31,150 bases of DNA from DASQFY01 sp036397815 (GCA_036397815.1 DASWIE010000094.1:1-31150); one strand, 5' to 3'. Counted from the first letter of the stretch, positions 1 to 7,286 are shown. A program made the numbers and translations. The notes: generated by a model not told the origin, from the sequence alone.

Positions 1-1038
1 GAGGCCCGCTGGGCCGTGGTGACCGCCAACCTGAGGCTCTTCCTGGTCGGTCAGTACCCGGTCGACCAGGCGTGGCGGATCTGGCTCAGCCTGGCCATCC
101 TATCCGCGCTGACCGGACTCTCTGCCGGCGTCTTCGGCCGAACGACGCGGGCGTTGGCGATCGCCCTCTCCGTTTGCCAGGCGCTCCTGGCAGCGTTGAT
201 GGCCGTCTCGCCGGTCGGTCCGCTGATCACCGTCGCCTTCCTCTTCAATGCCGCGGGGGTGTGGCTCGGGTTCGTGCTTGGGATGCGACGCCTCGTCCCG
301 CGGCGCGCGCTCGTCATCGCCTGGCTCCTCTCGATCCCGGTGACGTTCATCCTCCTCTCGGGGATATCGGATGGGCCGCCAATTCCGTCTGTCGGCTCGA
401 ACCTGTGGGGCGGGCTGCTGCTCACGATCCTGCTCGCGGCCGTTGGGATCGTCCTGTCGTTCCCGCTCGGCGTCCTGCTCGCCCTCGGTCGGCGCAGCTC
501 GCTGCCGGCCGTGCGGATCTTGAGCACCGGCTACATCGAGCTGATCCGCGGCGTTCCGCTGGTCACCATCCTCTTCATGGCCGACATCATGCTGCCGCTC
601 TTTCTGCCGGGCGAGTGGCGGCTCGACCGCGTCGCGCGGGCGATGGGCGGCATCACCCTGTTCTCGGCCGCCTACGTGGCGGAGAACGTCCGCGGCGGCC
701 TCCAGGCGATACCCACTGGCCAGGTCGAGGCGGCGCAGGCGATCGGCCTGAGCACCGCCCAGACGAACATCTTCATCGTGCTGCCGCAGGCGCTGCGATC
801 GGTCATCCCTGCCAACGTCGGGCTGTTCATCAGCCTCATCAAGGACACCACCCTGGTGGTCATCGTGGGCCTGCTCGAGCTGCTGGGCATCGGTCGCGCA
901 ATCCTGGCGCAGCCCGAATCGCTCGGGGCACAGCTCGAGGTCTACGTCTTCATCGCCGCGGTCTTCTTCGTCCTCTGCTATGCGATGTCCAGGGCGAGCT
1001 ACCGGCTCGAGGCGGCACTCGGCGTGGGCCAGCGATGA
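1..1038 (+). CDS. Polar amino-acid ABC transporter permease, 5'-truncated by the window edge
   Basis: Inner-membrane permease of a polar amino-acid (glutamate/glutamine/general L-amino-acid type) ABC importer. The frame is open to base 1, and codons before the GTG at 16 read E-A-R-W-A, which continues the conserved W-x-V-V-x-x-N-L-R-L-F pattern of AapM/BztC proteins, so the gene starts upstream. Several hydrophobic segments are followed by the ABC permease core at about residues 130-335. The EAA loop (EAAQAIGLSTAQTNIFIVLPQ) that contacts the ATPase lies near residues 237-257. AapM proteins are usually about 380 residues, so little is missing. The ATPase gene begins 25 bases after the stop codon. 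The exact substrate cannot be read from sequence. Confidence 0.93.
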   Translation, partial: EARWAVVTANLRLFLVGQYPVDQAWRIWLSLAILSALTGLSAGVFGRTTRALAIALSVCQALLAALMAVSPVGPLITVAFLFNAAGVWLGFVLGMRRLVPRRALVIAWLLSIPVTFILLSGISDGPPIPSVGSNLWGGLLLTILLAAVGIVLSFPLGVLLALGRRSSLPAVRILSTGYIELIRGVPLVTILFMADIMLPLFLPGEWRLDRVARAMGGITLFSAAYVAENVRGGLQAIPTGQVEAAQAIGLSTAQTNIFIVLPQALRSVIPANVGLFISLIKDTTLVVIVGLLELLGIGRAILAQPESLGAQLEVYVFIAAVFFVLCYAMSRASYRLEAALGVGQR

Positions 1039-1063
1039 CCGCGACAATACGGAGGTGGATCTC

Positions 1064-1870
1064 ATGACCGACCGCGTCGAGCCCATCGAGCCCGGTGAGA
1101 GTGCGGTTGCGGGCGAGCATGTTCATCGGCCCGGGGCCTCGGACATCATCGTCTGCCGTGACGTCCACAAGTGGTTCGGCCAGCTCCACGTCCTGCGTGG
1201 GATCGACCTGACGGTCAGGACCGGCGAGGTGGTGGTCATCTTCGGCGCCTCCGGCTCGGGCAAGTCCACCTTCATCCGCACCATCAATCGCCTCGAGGAG
1301 CACCAGCGCGGCGAGATCTTCGTGGACGGGATCGAGCTCACCAACGACATCCGCAACATCGCCGCGGTGCGCAGCGAGATCGGGATGGTCTTCCAGTCGT
1401 TCAACCTGTTTCCGCACCTGACCGCGCTGCAGAACGTGACGCTCGGGCCGGTCCGGGTGCGGAAGTGGTCCCGCGAGCGGGCAGAGCAGGTGGCGACGGG
1501 CCTGCTCGAACGAGTTGGCATCCCCGAGCAGGCACACAAATACCCTGCTCAGCTCTCTGGCGGCCAGCAGCAGCGGGTGGCCATCGCCCGCGCCCTCGCC
1601 ATGCAGCCGCGGATCATGCTCTTCGACGAGCCGACCTCCGCGCTCGACCCGGAGATGATCAGCGAAGTGCTCGATGTGATGCGCGAGCTGGCAGAGTCAG
1701 GAATGACGATGCTGTGCGTGACACACGAGATGGGCTTTGCGCGGGCGGTCGCCAACCGGATGGTCTTCTTCGATCAAGGCGTCATCGTCGAGGAGGGGCC
1801 GCCCCAGCAGATCTTCGAGGCGCCGACCAACGAGCGGACGCGGCAGTTTCTCTCCCAGATCCTGCACTGA
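1064..1870 (+). CDS. Polar amino-acid ABC transporter ATP-binding protein (GlnQ/AapP family)
   Basis: Cytoplasmic ATPase that powers the amino-acid importer whose permease is encoded just upstream. It is 268 residues from ATG 1064. I prefer this start over the upstream in-frame ATG at 980 because GGAGGTG sits 7 bases before it and the 980 start would run into the permease gene. All nucleotide-binding motifs are present: Walker A GASGSGKST, Q-loop VFQSFNLFPH, signature LSGGQQQRVAIARAL, Walker B IMLFDEPTSALDPE, and H-loop VTHEMGFA. The N-terminus is about 20 residues longer than in typical GlnQ. Co-transcription with the permease is very likely. No substrate-binding protein is visible here; it probably lies upstream of the window. 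Confidence 0.96.
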   Translation: MTDRVEPIEPGESAVAGEHVHRPGASDIIVCRDVHKWFGQLHVLRGIDLTVRTGEVVVIFGASGSGKSTFIRTINRLEEHQRGEIFVDGIELTNDIRNIAAVRSEIGMVFQSFNLFPHLTALQNVTLGPVRVRKWSRERAEQVATGLLERVGIPEQAHKYPAQLSGGQQQRVAIARALAMQPRIMLFDEPTSALDPEMISEVLDVMRELAESGMTMLCVTHEMGFARAVANRMVFFDQGVIVEEGPPQQIFEAPTNERTRQFLSQILH

Positions 1871-2074
1871 GCCGCGGGTCCCGGCCTTGAGTTTCGGCCT
1901 TGAGTTTCGGCCCGCGAACACCAGTCGCGTTACGCGGATCCAGGTTGCCCGCAGGGGGCCCGCGAAGGACGCTTTGAGCGTGGGATCTGCTCGGCGGCGG
2001 AGCGCATCGGCGCGCTGAGGCGCGTAACGCGACTCCAATGCGCGTCGCGCAAGTCGGGCGTTGGAGGGGGCTGG
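1871..2074. other. Intergenic region with tandem and inverted repeats
   Basis: No gene is seen. A 13-base unit (CCTTGAGTTTCGG) occurs twice in tandem at about 1885-1910. A perfect 14-base inverted repeat (AGTCGCGTTACGCG at 1923-1936, reverse complement at 2021-2034) brackets about 84 bases. Close to the 3' end of the tRNA, on the minus strand, CCAACGC and GCATTGG (about 2036-2064) can form a weak stem. These could end transcription of the ABC operon or the tRNA, but no T-tract supports a classical terminator. Confidence 0.6.
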
Positions 2075-2150
2075 TGGTGGAGATGAGGGGACTCGAACCC
2101 CTGACCCCCGCGATGCGAACGCGGTGCTCTCCCAGCTGAGCTACATCCCC
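2075..2150 (-). tRNA. tRNA-Ala (anticodon CGC)
   Basis: Complete cloverleaf on the minus strand. The 7-base acceptor arm starts GGGGATG, with the G3:U70 wobble that is the alanine identity element. The D arm contains AGCTCAGCTGGGAG. The anticodon stem CCGCG/CGCGG holds loop TTCGCAT (anticodon CGC, plus-strand 2115-2117). The T arm has GGTTCGAGTCC, followed by A73 and an encoded CCA (plus-strand 2075-2077). A TATACT -10 box lies 11 bases upstream of the 5' end. No integrase or duplicated 3' end is seen, so there is no sign of use as an attachment site. Confidence 0.97.
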
Positions 2151-2161
2151 ACGGGAGGCGG

Positions 2162-2167
2162 AGTATA
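2162..2167 (-). promoter_or_regulatory. -10 box of the tRNA-Ala promoter
   Basis: TATACT on the minus strand, 11 bases before the tRNA 5' end. No convincing -35 hexamer is visible. It shares the short divergent region with the imuA LexA box. Confidence 0.6.
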
Positions 2168-2192
2168 GCAGGGGATTCGGGGCTTCCCAGAG

Positions 2193-2208
2193 TAGAACAT
2201 CTGTTCTA
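2193..2208 (+). promoter_or_regulatory. LexA (SOS) operator upstream of imuA
   Basis: Perfect 16-base interrupted palindrome TAGAAC-ATCT-GTTCTA, matching the Gram-positive LexA/DinR core GAAC-N4-GTTC. It overlaps a candidate -10 hexamer TATCAT at 2207-2212. LexA bound here would cover the promoter spacer and the -10 box. The same arrangement precedes dnaE2 at 10411. Operator identity follows from the established motif and from the SOS mutagenesis genes downstream. Confidence 0.92.
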
Positions 2209-2222
2209 TCATGGGTCGGGCC

Positions 2223-3017
2223 ATGACCTCCCAGACCGATGTCGCCCGGTCCGTACGACCCCTCCCCGAGCTCCTCGAAACGCTCCGCGACCACGGGCTG
2301 CGGCGGGGCCTGGATCCTGGACCGATGCCTCCCCACGGCGCCCTTCCCACGGGGCACCCGGAGCTCGACGCCGCGCTGCGCACCGGCGGCTGGCCGCGCG
2401 GCGCGCTCGCCCTGCTCGATGCGCCGCCGGGAAGCGGCGCCACCAGCCTTGCGCTCGGCTCGCTGGCCGCCTGCCAGGCTTCAGGCGGCGTGGTCGCCTA
2501 CCTCGACCCGGCGGGGAGCCTGGACCCGGCCACCGCCGCCCGGCTGGGGGTGGCGCTGGAGTGGCTGCTTGTCGTCCGCCCAGCGGATGCGGCCGAGGCG
2601 GTGGAGCTGGCCGGTTGGCTGGCCCGCGATGGCCGCATCGACGCGTTCGTGCTCGACCTGGCGGACCGCCCCACCGGCAGCCCACGCGGCCTGGACCGCC
2701 TGGCCGACCAGCTGGTCCGCGCCGGCGGAGTGGGGCTGCTGCTGGCCGGGCCGCGTGGGCGCGAGGCGGCGGCACGGGCGGCAAACGTACGCGTCCAGCT
2801 CCGGCGCCAGGCCTGGCTGACGGTGGGGCGCGATCTGGTGGGGCAGCGGGTGGAGGCGACCGTGACCCGCCACCGCTGGGCGCTCGCCGGCGCCGCCGCC
2901 GAGCTCGACCTGTGGTTCGCCGAGGGGCGGCGGATCGACCCCCTGCTCCGTGCCGCCGCCGCGCCAGTCGTCGCATCCGAGGAGCAAGAACCGGCGCTCC
3001 ACGTGGTCGGAGCGTGA
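2223..3017 (+). CDS. imuA: ImuA-like RecA-fold protein of the SOS mutagenesis cassette
   Basis: RecA/SulA-like protein of the translesion mutasome, in which ImuA and ImuB support the error-prone polymerase DnaE2 after DNA damage. RecA-type features are recognisable: a G-S-L-D-P-A-T-A-A-R-L-G-V stretch parallels the RecA sequence after Walker A, and DAFVLDLADRP corresponds to Walker B. The Walker A position reads APPGSGATS, so the usual lysine is replaced by alanine and ATP hydrolysis is doubtful. ATG 2223 is chosen over the in-frame ATG 2211 because 2211 overlaps the predicted -10 box TATCAT; from 2223 the mRNA would have almost no leader. The product is 264 residues. An SOS box lies directly upstream and the imuB-like gene follows after a repeat-filled gap. 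Confidence 0.8.
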   Translation: MTSQTDVARSVRPLPELLETLRDHGLRRGLDPGPMPPHGALPTGHPELDAALRTGGWPRGALALLDAPPGSGATSLALGSLAACQASGGVVAYLDPAGSLDPATAARLGVALEWLLVVRPADAAEAVELAGWLARDGRIDAFVLDLADRPTGSPRGLDRLADQLVRAGGVGLLLAGPRGREAAARAANVRVQLRRQAWLTVGRDLVGQRVEATVTRHRWALAGAAAELDLWFAEGRRIDPLLRAAAAPVVASEEQEPALHVVGA

Positions 3018-3026
3018 GGTGCAACA

Positions 3027-3198
3027 GGTGATCCCAACGGCCAAGAAGCAGCTCGTTTGGGCGGCTCGTTGGCTGCTGCGTACACCCGGTGATCCCAACG
3101 GCCAAGGAGCGACCCCATCTTGGCCGATACGACCAATAGGTGATCCTGGCGGCCAAGAAGAGGCCTCAACTCCCCTCAACTTGGCCGTTGGGATCATC
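3027..3198. repeat. Cluster of short interspersed repeats between imuA and imuB
   Basis: Three direct copies of a 22-base unit with core GTGATCCCAACGGCCAAG lie at 3027-3048, 3088-3109 and 3139-3160 (the third has CCTGG in place of CCCAA). An inverted copy lies at 3179-3198 and a partial inverted core (CTTGGCCG) near 3119-3126. Direct and inverted copies could pair into stem-loops in the imuA-imuB transcript. Spacers are about 39 and 29 bases, unequal, and one copy is inverted, which argues against CRISPR. It resembles a REP/BIME-type cluster. Confidence 0.75.
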
Positions 3199-3227
3199 CA
3201 CTGCACCTCGCCGTGGGAGAGCGGTCC

Positions 3228-4304
3228 GTGACGCGGCTGCTCGCTCTGGTCTGGCCGTCTCTGCGCGCCGCGGACGCGGACCTCGCGCCCTTCGAGCCGA
3301 TGCTCGACCGCCTGGACGATCTCTCCCCGAGGGTGGAGGCTGTCGACGCCGGGGTGGCGCTCATCGACGTGACGGGCCTCGGCCCGCTCCACGGCGACGA
3401 GCGACGCATCGCGGCGCGGGCGGTGGCCCTGACACGCCAGGTCGTGCCGCTTCCCGTGCGCGCCGGGGCGGGGGACAACCGCTGGCTGGCGGTCCTCGCC
3501 GCGCGGCTGGCCCGCCCGGAGCGTCCCGATGCCCCGGCCGCCTTCGGGTCCCTGCCCGCCGGACCGGCCGCCGCCCGAGCCGCCCTCGCCCCGCTCTCCC
3601 TCGACCTGCTCCCCGCCGATCCGGCCACGCGGCAGCGCTTCGCGCTCTTCGGGCTGACCGCCATGGGCGAGCTGGCCACCCTGCCGCGCTCCGCGGTGGG
3701 GGCGCAGTTCGGCGCGGCCGGCGAGCGGCTTCAACAGCTCGCCCGCGGCGAGGATCCACGACCCCTGGCGCCGCGGCGGCGCCCGGAACGGTTGACGCGG
3801 CGCGCGACCTTCGAGCCGCCGGTCGAGGGAGTGGGCGCCACCGCGCTCGCGCTGCGGCGCTGCTGCTCCGAGTTGTGCGATCTCCTCCGGGCCCGCCACC
3901 TGGCACCCGGCCGCGCCAGCCTGCGGGTCACCTGGGAGGACGCGCCGGAGCTGCGCGTGGAGCTCACCTTCCCGTCGCCGGCGCTCGAGTCGGACTGGAT
4001 CGCGCGCCTCCTCATCGGTCGCCTGGAGCAGGCCGCCCGGACACGACGGCTGGGAACCGAGGCGGAGGAGCCGCGCGTCGGCGCCATCGGGCTCACCTTC
4101 GACCGGCTGGCCGACCCGGCCGCCCGCCAGCTGCCCGCCTTCGAGGTGCAGGCCGGGCGCTGGGAGGAGCTGCGCTGGTCGCTGGAGCGCCTCACCGCCC
4201 GCTTCGGGGAGGGCCGCCTCTGGCGGGCCGTGCACGACCGTCCGGCCGCGTCGCTGGCCGAACGACGGTCGCGGCTGGTCGACATCGGTCCATCCAGCCC
4301 ATGA
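3228..4304 (+). CDS. imuB: ImuB-like Y-family polymerase homologue, lacking the N-terminal catalytic part
   Basis: Inactive Y-family polymerase homologue expected to link ImuA and DnaE2 at stalled forks. The order of recognisable parts is: LSPRVEAVDAGVALIDVTGL (Y-family second palm strand region), a helix-hairpin-helix-like region (LFGLTAMGELATLPRSAVGAQFG preceded by PADPATRQRF), and a little-finger-like domain from about residue 190 to the end. The N-terminal palm and fingers (about 80-100 residues with the first metal-binding aspartate) are missing: the protein is 358 residues against about 450-530 for typical ImuB. GTG 3228 is chosen because GGGAG lies 8 bases upstream; GTG 3213 is possible. 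The end overlaps the next gene by four bases (ATGA), indicating translational coupling. Confidence 0.75.
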   Translation: MTRLLALVWPSLRAADADLAPFEPMLDRLDDLSPRVEAVDAGVALIDVTGLGPLHGDERRIAARAVALTRQVVPLPVRAGAGDNRWLAVLAARLARPERPDAPAAFGSLPAGPAAARAALAPLSLDLLPADPATRQRFALFGLTAMGELATLPRSAVGAQFGAAGERLQQLARGEDPRPLAPRRRPERLTRRATFEPPVEGVGATALALRRCCSELCDLLRARHLAPGRASLRVTWEDAPELRVELTFPSPALESDWIARLLIGRLEQAARTRRLGTEAEEPRVGAIGLTFDRLADPAARQLPAFEVQAGRWEELRWSLERLTARFGEGRLWRAVHDRPAASLAERRSRLVDIGPSSP

Positions 4305-4555
4305 CGCGCCTGGTGACCGGCCACCCGCTGGTGCAGGTGGAGACGGATCCCAACGGAACCCCCACCCGGCTGCGGATGGACGGCGTGGCCCACGGCGAGG
4401 TGGGCATCTGCAATCACTGGCGCGTCGACGACGACTGGTGGCGCACGCCTGTGGCGCGGGCCTATTTCAAGCTCGTCACCCGCGACGGCCTGCTGTGCAC
4501 CGTCTACCTGGACGAGATCCGCGGCACCTGGCACCTGGAGCGCATCTTCGACTGA
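4301..4555 (+). CDS. DUF6504-like small protein of the SOS mutagenesis operon
   Basis: 84-residue protein starting inside the imuB stop codon (ATGA overlap), so the two are almost certainly co-translated. The sequence has the pattern typical of DUF6504: a strand-rich start with P-T-R-L-R-M-D-G-V, then H-W-R-V-D-D-D-W-W-R-T-P-V-A-R-A-Y-F-K, then LLCTVYLDEIRGTWHLERIFD. In other high-GC bacteria this domain is found next to or fused to ImuB-type proteins. Its biochemical role is unknown. The conserved tryptophan-rich centre and the operon position suggest a partner in the mutasome; that is inference. Confidence 0.82.
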   Translation: MTRLVTGHPLVQVETDPNGTPTRLRMDGVAHGEVGICNHWRVDDDWWRTPVARAYFKLVTRDGLLCTVYLDEIRGTWHLERIFD

Positions 4556-4596
4556 CCGATGGCGCCATGGCACCGCTCGTGCAAGCCTGCCAGTAC

Positions 4597-5016
4597 ATGA
4601 GCGATTTCCAGCGCCAGCCGGGCGGAATCGACGATCCCGGCATGAAGGGCGGGATCGATCCGGAGCGCCGCACGCTGCCGCCCGGTGACACCGCCGGCGA
4701 CACCGGAGGACCGGGCCAGCCCGTCGCGGCCGAGCTCGACCTCCCCGGTCCCGATGACCCCGTCGCCTGGAGCTACATCGAGCCGGGCACGCCCGTCGTC
4801 GGGCGGGAGAGCGTGAAGCTGGGGACGGTCGAGGCGATGCTCGGCACCGAGATGGAGGGCATCTTCCACGGCATCGCCCTGCATCCTGCCAAGGGCGGTC
4901 CGACACGCGTGATCCCGGCCGATCTCGTCACCCGCCTGACGCCGTCGGAGGTGCAGGTCCAGGTCGGCACTGACGAGGTGGCGACCCTCGAGGAGCACGT
5001 CCCGGTCAAGGCCTGA
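4597..5016 (+). CDS. PRC-barrel/DUF2171-like protein
   Basis: About 139 residues from ATG 4597; ATG 4567 is an in-frame alternative and no Shine-Dalgarno sequence decides between them. The first 60 residues are Gly/Pro/Asp-rich and probably disordered. The second half (IEPGTPVVGRESVKLGTVEAM through RVIPADLVTRLTPSEVQVQV) resembles the compact beta-barrel of PRC-barrel/DUF2171 proteins, with the G-x-x-V-G-x-D/E-x-x-K-x-G-T-V-E motif. Such proteins are often stress-related or bind RNA or partner proteins, but no specific role can be assigned. It follows the DUF6504 gene by about 40 bases and may be read through from the SOS operon. Confidence 0.7.
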   Translation: MSDFQRQPGGIDDPGMKGGIDPERRTLPPGDTAGDTGGPGQPVAAELDLPGPDDPVAWSYIEPGTPVVGRESVKLGTVEAMLGTEMEGIFHGIALHPAKGGPTRVIPADLVTRLTPSEVQVQVGTDEVATLEEHVPVKA

Positions 5017-5034
5017 GACCGATGCGCCACGGCG

Positions 5035-5040
5035 TACCAT
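5035..5040 (+). promoter_or_regulatory. -10 box of a probable leaderless promoter for the RibD-C reductase
   Basis: TACCAT followed by exactly 7 bases and then GTG 5048, so the transcript would begin at or next to the start codon. No Shine-Dalgarno sequence is present. It belongs to a recurrent pattern in this window. Confidence 0.5.
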
Positions 5041-5047
5041 CGCGCCC

Positions 5048-5842
5048 GTGAGCGAATACCGGGTGGACCGGCTCTGGCCCGATCCCACCGCCGACCTCGA
5101 CCTCGACGCGGCATTCACCGATCTCGCGCTGCCAGCCGCGCCCCAGGGCCGGCCGCTGGTGGCGATCAACATGGTGACCACCGTCGACGGTCGCGCACAG
5201 GTCGCCGGCAAGGCCGACGCGCTCAGCTCGCGACCCGACCGCCGCCTGATGCGCCTCTACCGAACAGCCTTCGACGCGGTAGGCAGCGGCGCTGGCACGC
5301 TGCGCGCCGACGACTTTTACTCGCGCGTCCCGGACGATCTCGCGGCCCGCCGCGCCGACGCCGGGCGACCGCCGCAGCCGACGGCATACCTCATCGCGGG
5401 CCGGAGCGCGGTCCCCACCGACCGTCGCTGGTTCACCTACGCCGAGCAGCCGCGCGTCGCGGTGGTCGGGAGCCGCAGCCCGCACGCGCCCAGGAAGGAG
5501 GCACCCGCCGACATGCCGCTGCCGGTCGAGACCTGGGTGGCGCCGACGGAGCTGCCCGGCGTGCGCTGGCTGCTGGAGCGGCTCACCGCGGCCGGCGTCG
5601 GGTCGATCCTGCTCGAGGGCGGGCCCACCACCAATGCGGCATTCCTCGCGGCAGACGCGCTGGACGAGGTGTACTGGACCGTCGATGCCAGCCTGGTCGG
5701 CACTGACGCGCTGTCGATGATCGCACCCATCCCGGACGGCTCGCCCTGGGCGCCGTCACCGCGGCGCGGCACGCTGGTGAGCGTCCATCGGTCCGACGAC
5801 GAGCTGTTCCTGCGCTACCGCTTCGAGAGCGCCGCTCCGTGA
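5048..5842 (+). CDS. RibD C-terminal-domain (dihydrofolate-reductase-like) pyrimidine reductase family protein
   Basis: 264-residue NADPH-type reductase of the RibD-C/DHFR-like fold. Motifs: INMVTTVDGRAQVAGK (N-terminal strand and substrate loop), AVGSGAGTLRADD, a central LIAGRSAVPTDRRWF segment, and LLEGGPTTNAAFL, the glycine-rich cofactor loop typical of RibD-C. There is no deaminase domain, so it is not a full RibD. Stand-alone members reduce pyrimidine, pterin or related substrates, and the exact one is not predictable. Its stop overlaps the GTG of the LLM oxidoreductase (GTGA), so the two reductases are co-translated. The start is supported by the upstream -10 box spaced for leaderless transcription. 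Confidence 0.88.
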   Translation: MSEYRVDRLWPDPTADLDLDAAFTDLALPAAPQGRPLVAINMVTTVDGRAQVAGKADALSSRPDRRLMRLYRTAFDAVGSGAGTLRADDFYSRVPDDLAARRADAGRPPQPTAYLIAGRSAVPTDRRWFTYAEQPRVAVVGSRSPHAPRKEAPADMPLPVETWVAPTELPGVRWLLERLTAAGVGSILLEGGPTTNAAFLAADALDEVYWTVDASLVGTDALSMIAPIPDGSPWAPSPRRGTLVSVHRSDDELFLRYRFESAAP

Positions 5843-6756
5843 CCGACCCCGCCACCGACCTCGGCCGGCTGGGTGTCTGGAGCCACCTCGACTCGCTGCC
5901 GATCGAGGACGCTCGCGCCTACGCCCGGCGGGTCGACGAGCTCGGCTTCGGCACGCTCTGGGTGCCGGAGACGGTGGGCCGCGAGCCGTTCACCCTTCTC
6001 GGGCTGCTCGTTGGCGAGACGCTGGAGGTGCGGCTGGGGACGAGCATCGTCTCGATCTGGGGTCACGACGCCCAGACCACCCGCATGGCGGCACTCACCC
6101 TGGCCGAGGCGACCGGCGGCCGCTTCGTGCTGGGCCTGGGAGTCTCGCATCCGCATCTGGCGGAGCGCCTGCGCGGCCACACCTTCGACCGCCCCTTGAC
6201 GCGCATGCGCGAGTTCCTGGCCGCCTACCGGTCGGCCACCTACAAGGGACCGATGGGCGAGGGCGTGGTGGAGCCGCCCGTCGTGCTGGCGGCACTTCGC
6301 GAACGGATGCTGCGCCTCGCCGCCACCGAGGCTGACGGCGCCTTCCCGTATCTCGTCACCGCCGAGCGCGTCGCCTGGATGCGGGCCGTGCTCGACGCGG
6401 CGGCAGCCGAGGCCAGTCGCCCCCGGCGTCCGGCCCTGGCGGTCAGCCTGCCGGCGGTGCTGGAGACCGATGCGTCCGCGGCCCGCGCGGCGGCGCGCGC
6501 CTACCTGGCCCCCTACCTCCGGACGCCGGCCTACCAGGCCGGCTGGACGGCGCAGGGATTCGCCGCCGCGGACTGGGAGAAGCCGGGAAGCGACGCGCTG
6601 GTCGACGCCATGGTCGCCTGGGGCGACGCCGAGGGGCTCCACGGCCGGATCGGCGAGCTCGTGGCGGCCGGTGCGGACCACGTGGCGCTGATCCCCCTGT
6701 CGCCGCACGGACTCACCGAGCATCTCCCCGTGCTGGAGGCCCTGGCGACGGTCTAG
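5839..6756 (+). CDS. LLM-class (F420-dependent type) oxidoreductase
   Basis: 305-residue TIM-barrel flavin/F420 oxidoreductase of the luciferase-like monooxygenase class. Recognisable parts: LGVWSHLDSLPIEDARAYAR near the start, ELGFGTLWVPETVGREPF (strand 2), RLGTSIVSIWGHDAQTTRMAA, and ATGGRFVLGLGVSHPHLAE, the typical LLM strand with its G-L-G-V-S/G. The length and motifs fit the F420-dependent subfamily seen in mycobacteria. The cofactor is inferred, because no F420 biosynthesis genes are in the window. The gene is translationally coupled to the upstream reductase and ends 4 bases inside the convergent GNAT gene. The substrate is unknown. Confidence 0.88.
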   Translation: MTDPATDLGRLGVWSHLDSLPIEDARAYARRVDELGFGTLWVPETVGREPFTLLGLLVGETLEVRLGTSIVSIWGHDAQTTRMAALTLAEATGGRFVLGLGVSHPHLAERLRGHTFDRPLTRMREFLAAYRSATYKGPMGEGVVEPPVVLAALRERMLRLAATEADGAFPYLVTAERVAWMRAVLDAAAAEASRPRRPALAVSLPAVLETDASAARAAARAYLAPYLRTPAYQAGWTAQGFAAADWEKPGSDALVDAMVAWGDAEGLHGRIGELVAAGADHVALIPLSPHGLTEHLPVLEALATV

Positions 6757-7286
6757 CCTCCGCGCTCCCAGTCGGCGCGGTCGATGGCGTAGACCAGCAC
6801 CCGGTTGCCCCACAGGTCCACCTCGCCGCGCGGCATCTCGCCCAGGTGCGTGGCGACGGCGATCGACGCAGCGTTCGCCGGATCGATCAGGCTGATGAGC
6901 CGATCGAAGCCGATCGTCTCGAATCCCCAGTCCATGGCCGCTCTGGCCGCCTCGGTGGCGTAGCCTCTGCCCCACCACGGCTTGCCGATCATGTACCCGA
7001 TCTCGGGGCCGGGCCAGTCGACTGGGTTGATCAGGCCGATGCGGCCGATCAGCGCGCCGCTGGCGCGTTCCTCCACCGCCCACAACCCGTAGCCGCGCAG
7101 CGCCCAGTGGCCGATCCAGCCTGCCACGCCGCGCCACGTCTCCTGCAGAGTCGGGATGCGCCGGTCGCCGATGTATCGCATCACGTCGGTGTCCTGCATC
7201 ATCTCGTGCAGCGGCTCGACATCGGCCTCGGTGAGGGGTCGGAGCAGCAGCCGCTCCGTCTCGAGCGTCGGGATGCTGATCTCCAT
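6753..7286 (-). CDS. GNAT family N-acetyltransferase (RimJ/RimL type)
   Basis: 177-residue acetyltransferase transferring acetyl from acetyl-CoA to an amine, possibly a protein N-terminus. Signatures: TLETERLLLRPLTEADVEPL at the N-terminus, typical of the RimJ/L group, EIGYMIGKPWWGRGYATEAA (motif A, acetyl-CoA pyrophosphate loop), and NAASIAVATHLGE (motif B). It is convergent with the LLM gene, with the 3' ends overlapping by four bases. It is divergent from the MFS gene across about 46 bases that must hold both promoters. On the minus strand CATGAT lies 6 bases upstream of the ATG, consistent with a leaderless start. The substrate is unknown. Confidence 0.92.
   Translation of the reverse strand: MEISIPTLETERLLLRPLTEADVEPLHEMMQDTDVMRYIGDRRIPTLQETWRGVAGWIGHWALRGYGLWAVEERASGALIGRIGLINPVDWPGPEIGYMIGKPWWGRGYATEAARAAMDWGFETIGFDRLISLIDPANAASIAVATHLGEMPRGEVDLWGNRVLVYAIDRADWERGG

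Noticed and set aside
2075..2150. tRNA-Ala as an integration site of a mobile element
   Set aside because: No integrase, no second copy of the tRNA 3' end and no phage or plasmid genes are present in the window.
3027..3160. Possible CRISPR array from three 22-base repeats
   Set aside because: Spacers are unequal (about 39 and 29 bases), one further copy is inverted, the repeats diverge, and no cas genes are present.
2481..4235. 584-codon open frame on the minus strand across imuA and imuB
   Set aside because: Composition is typical of a shadow frame in GC-rich DNA (Arg/Gly/Ala/Pro-rich, no motifs); the plus-strand genes have clear homology and overlapping starts. The same applies to long antisense frames over dnaE2, carA, carB and gap.
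5017..5047. FMN riboswitch before the RibD-C reductase
   Set aside because: The gap is only 31 bases, too short for the FMN aptamer; the spacing fits a leaderless promoter instead.
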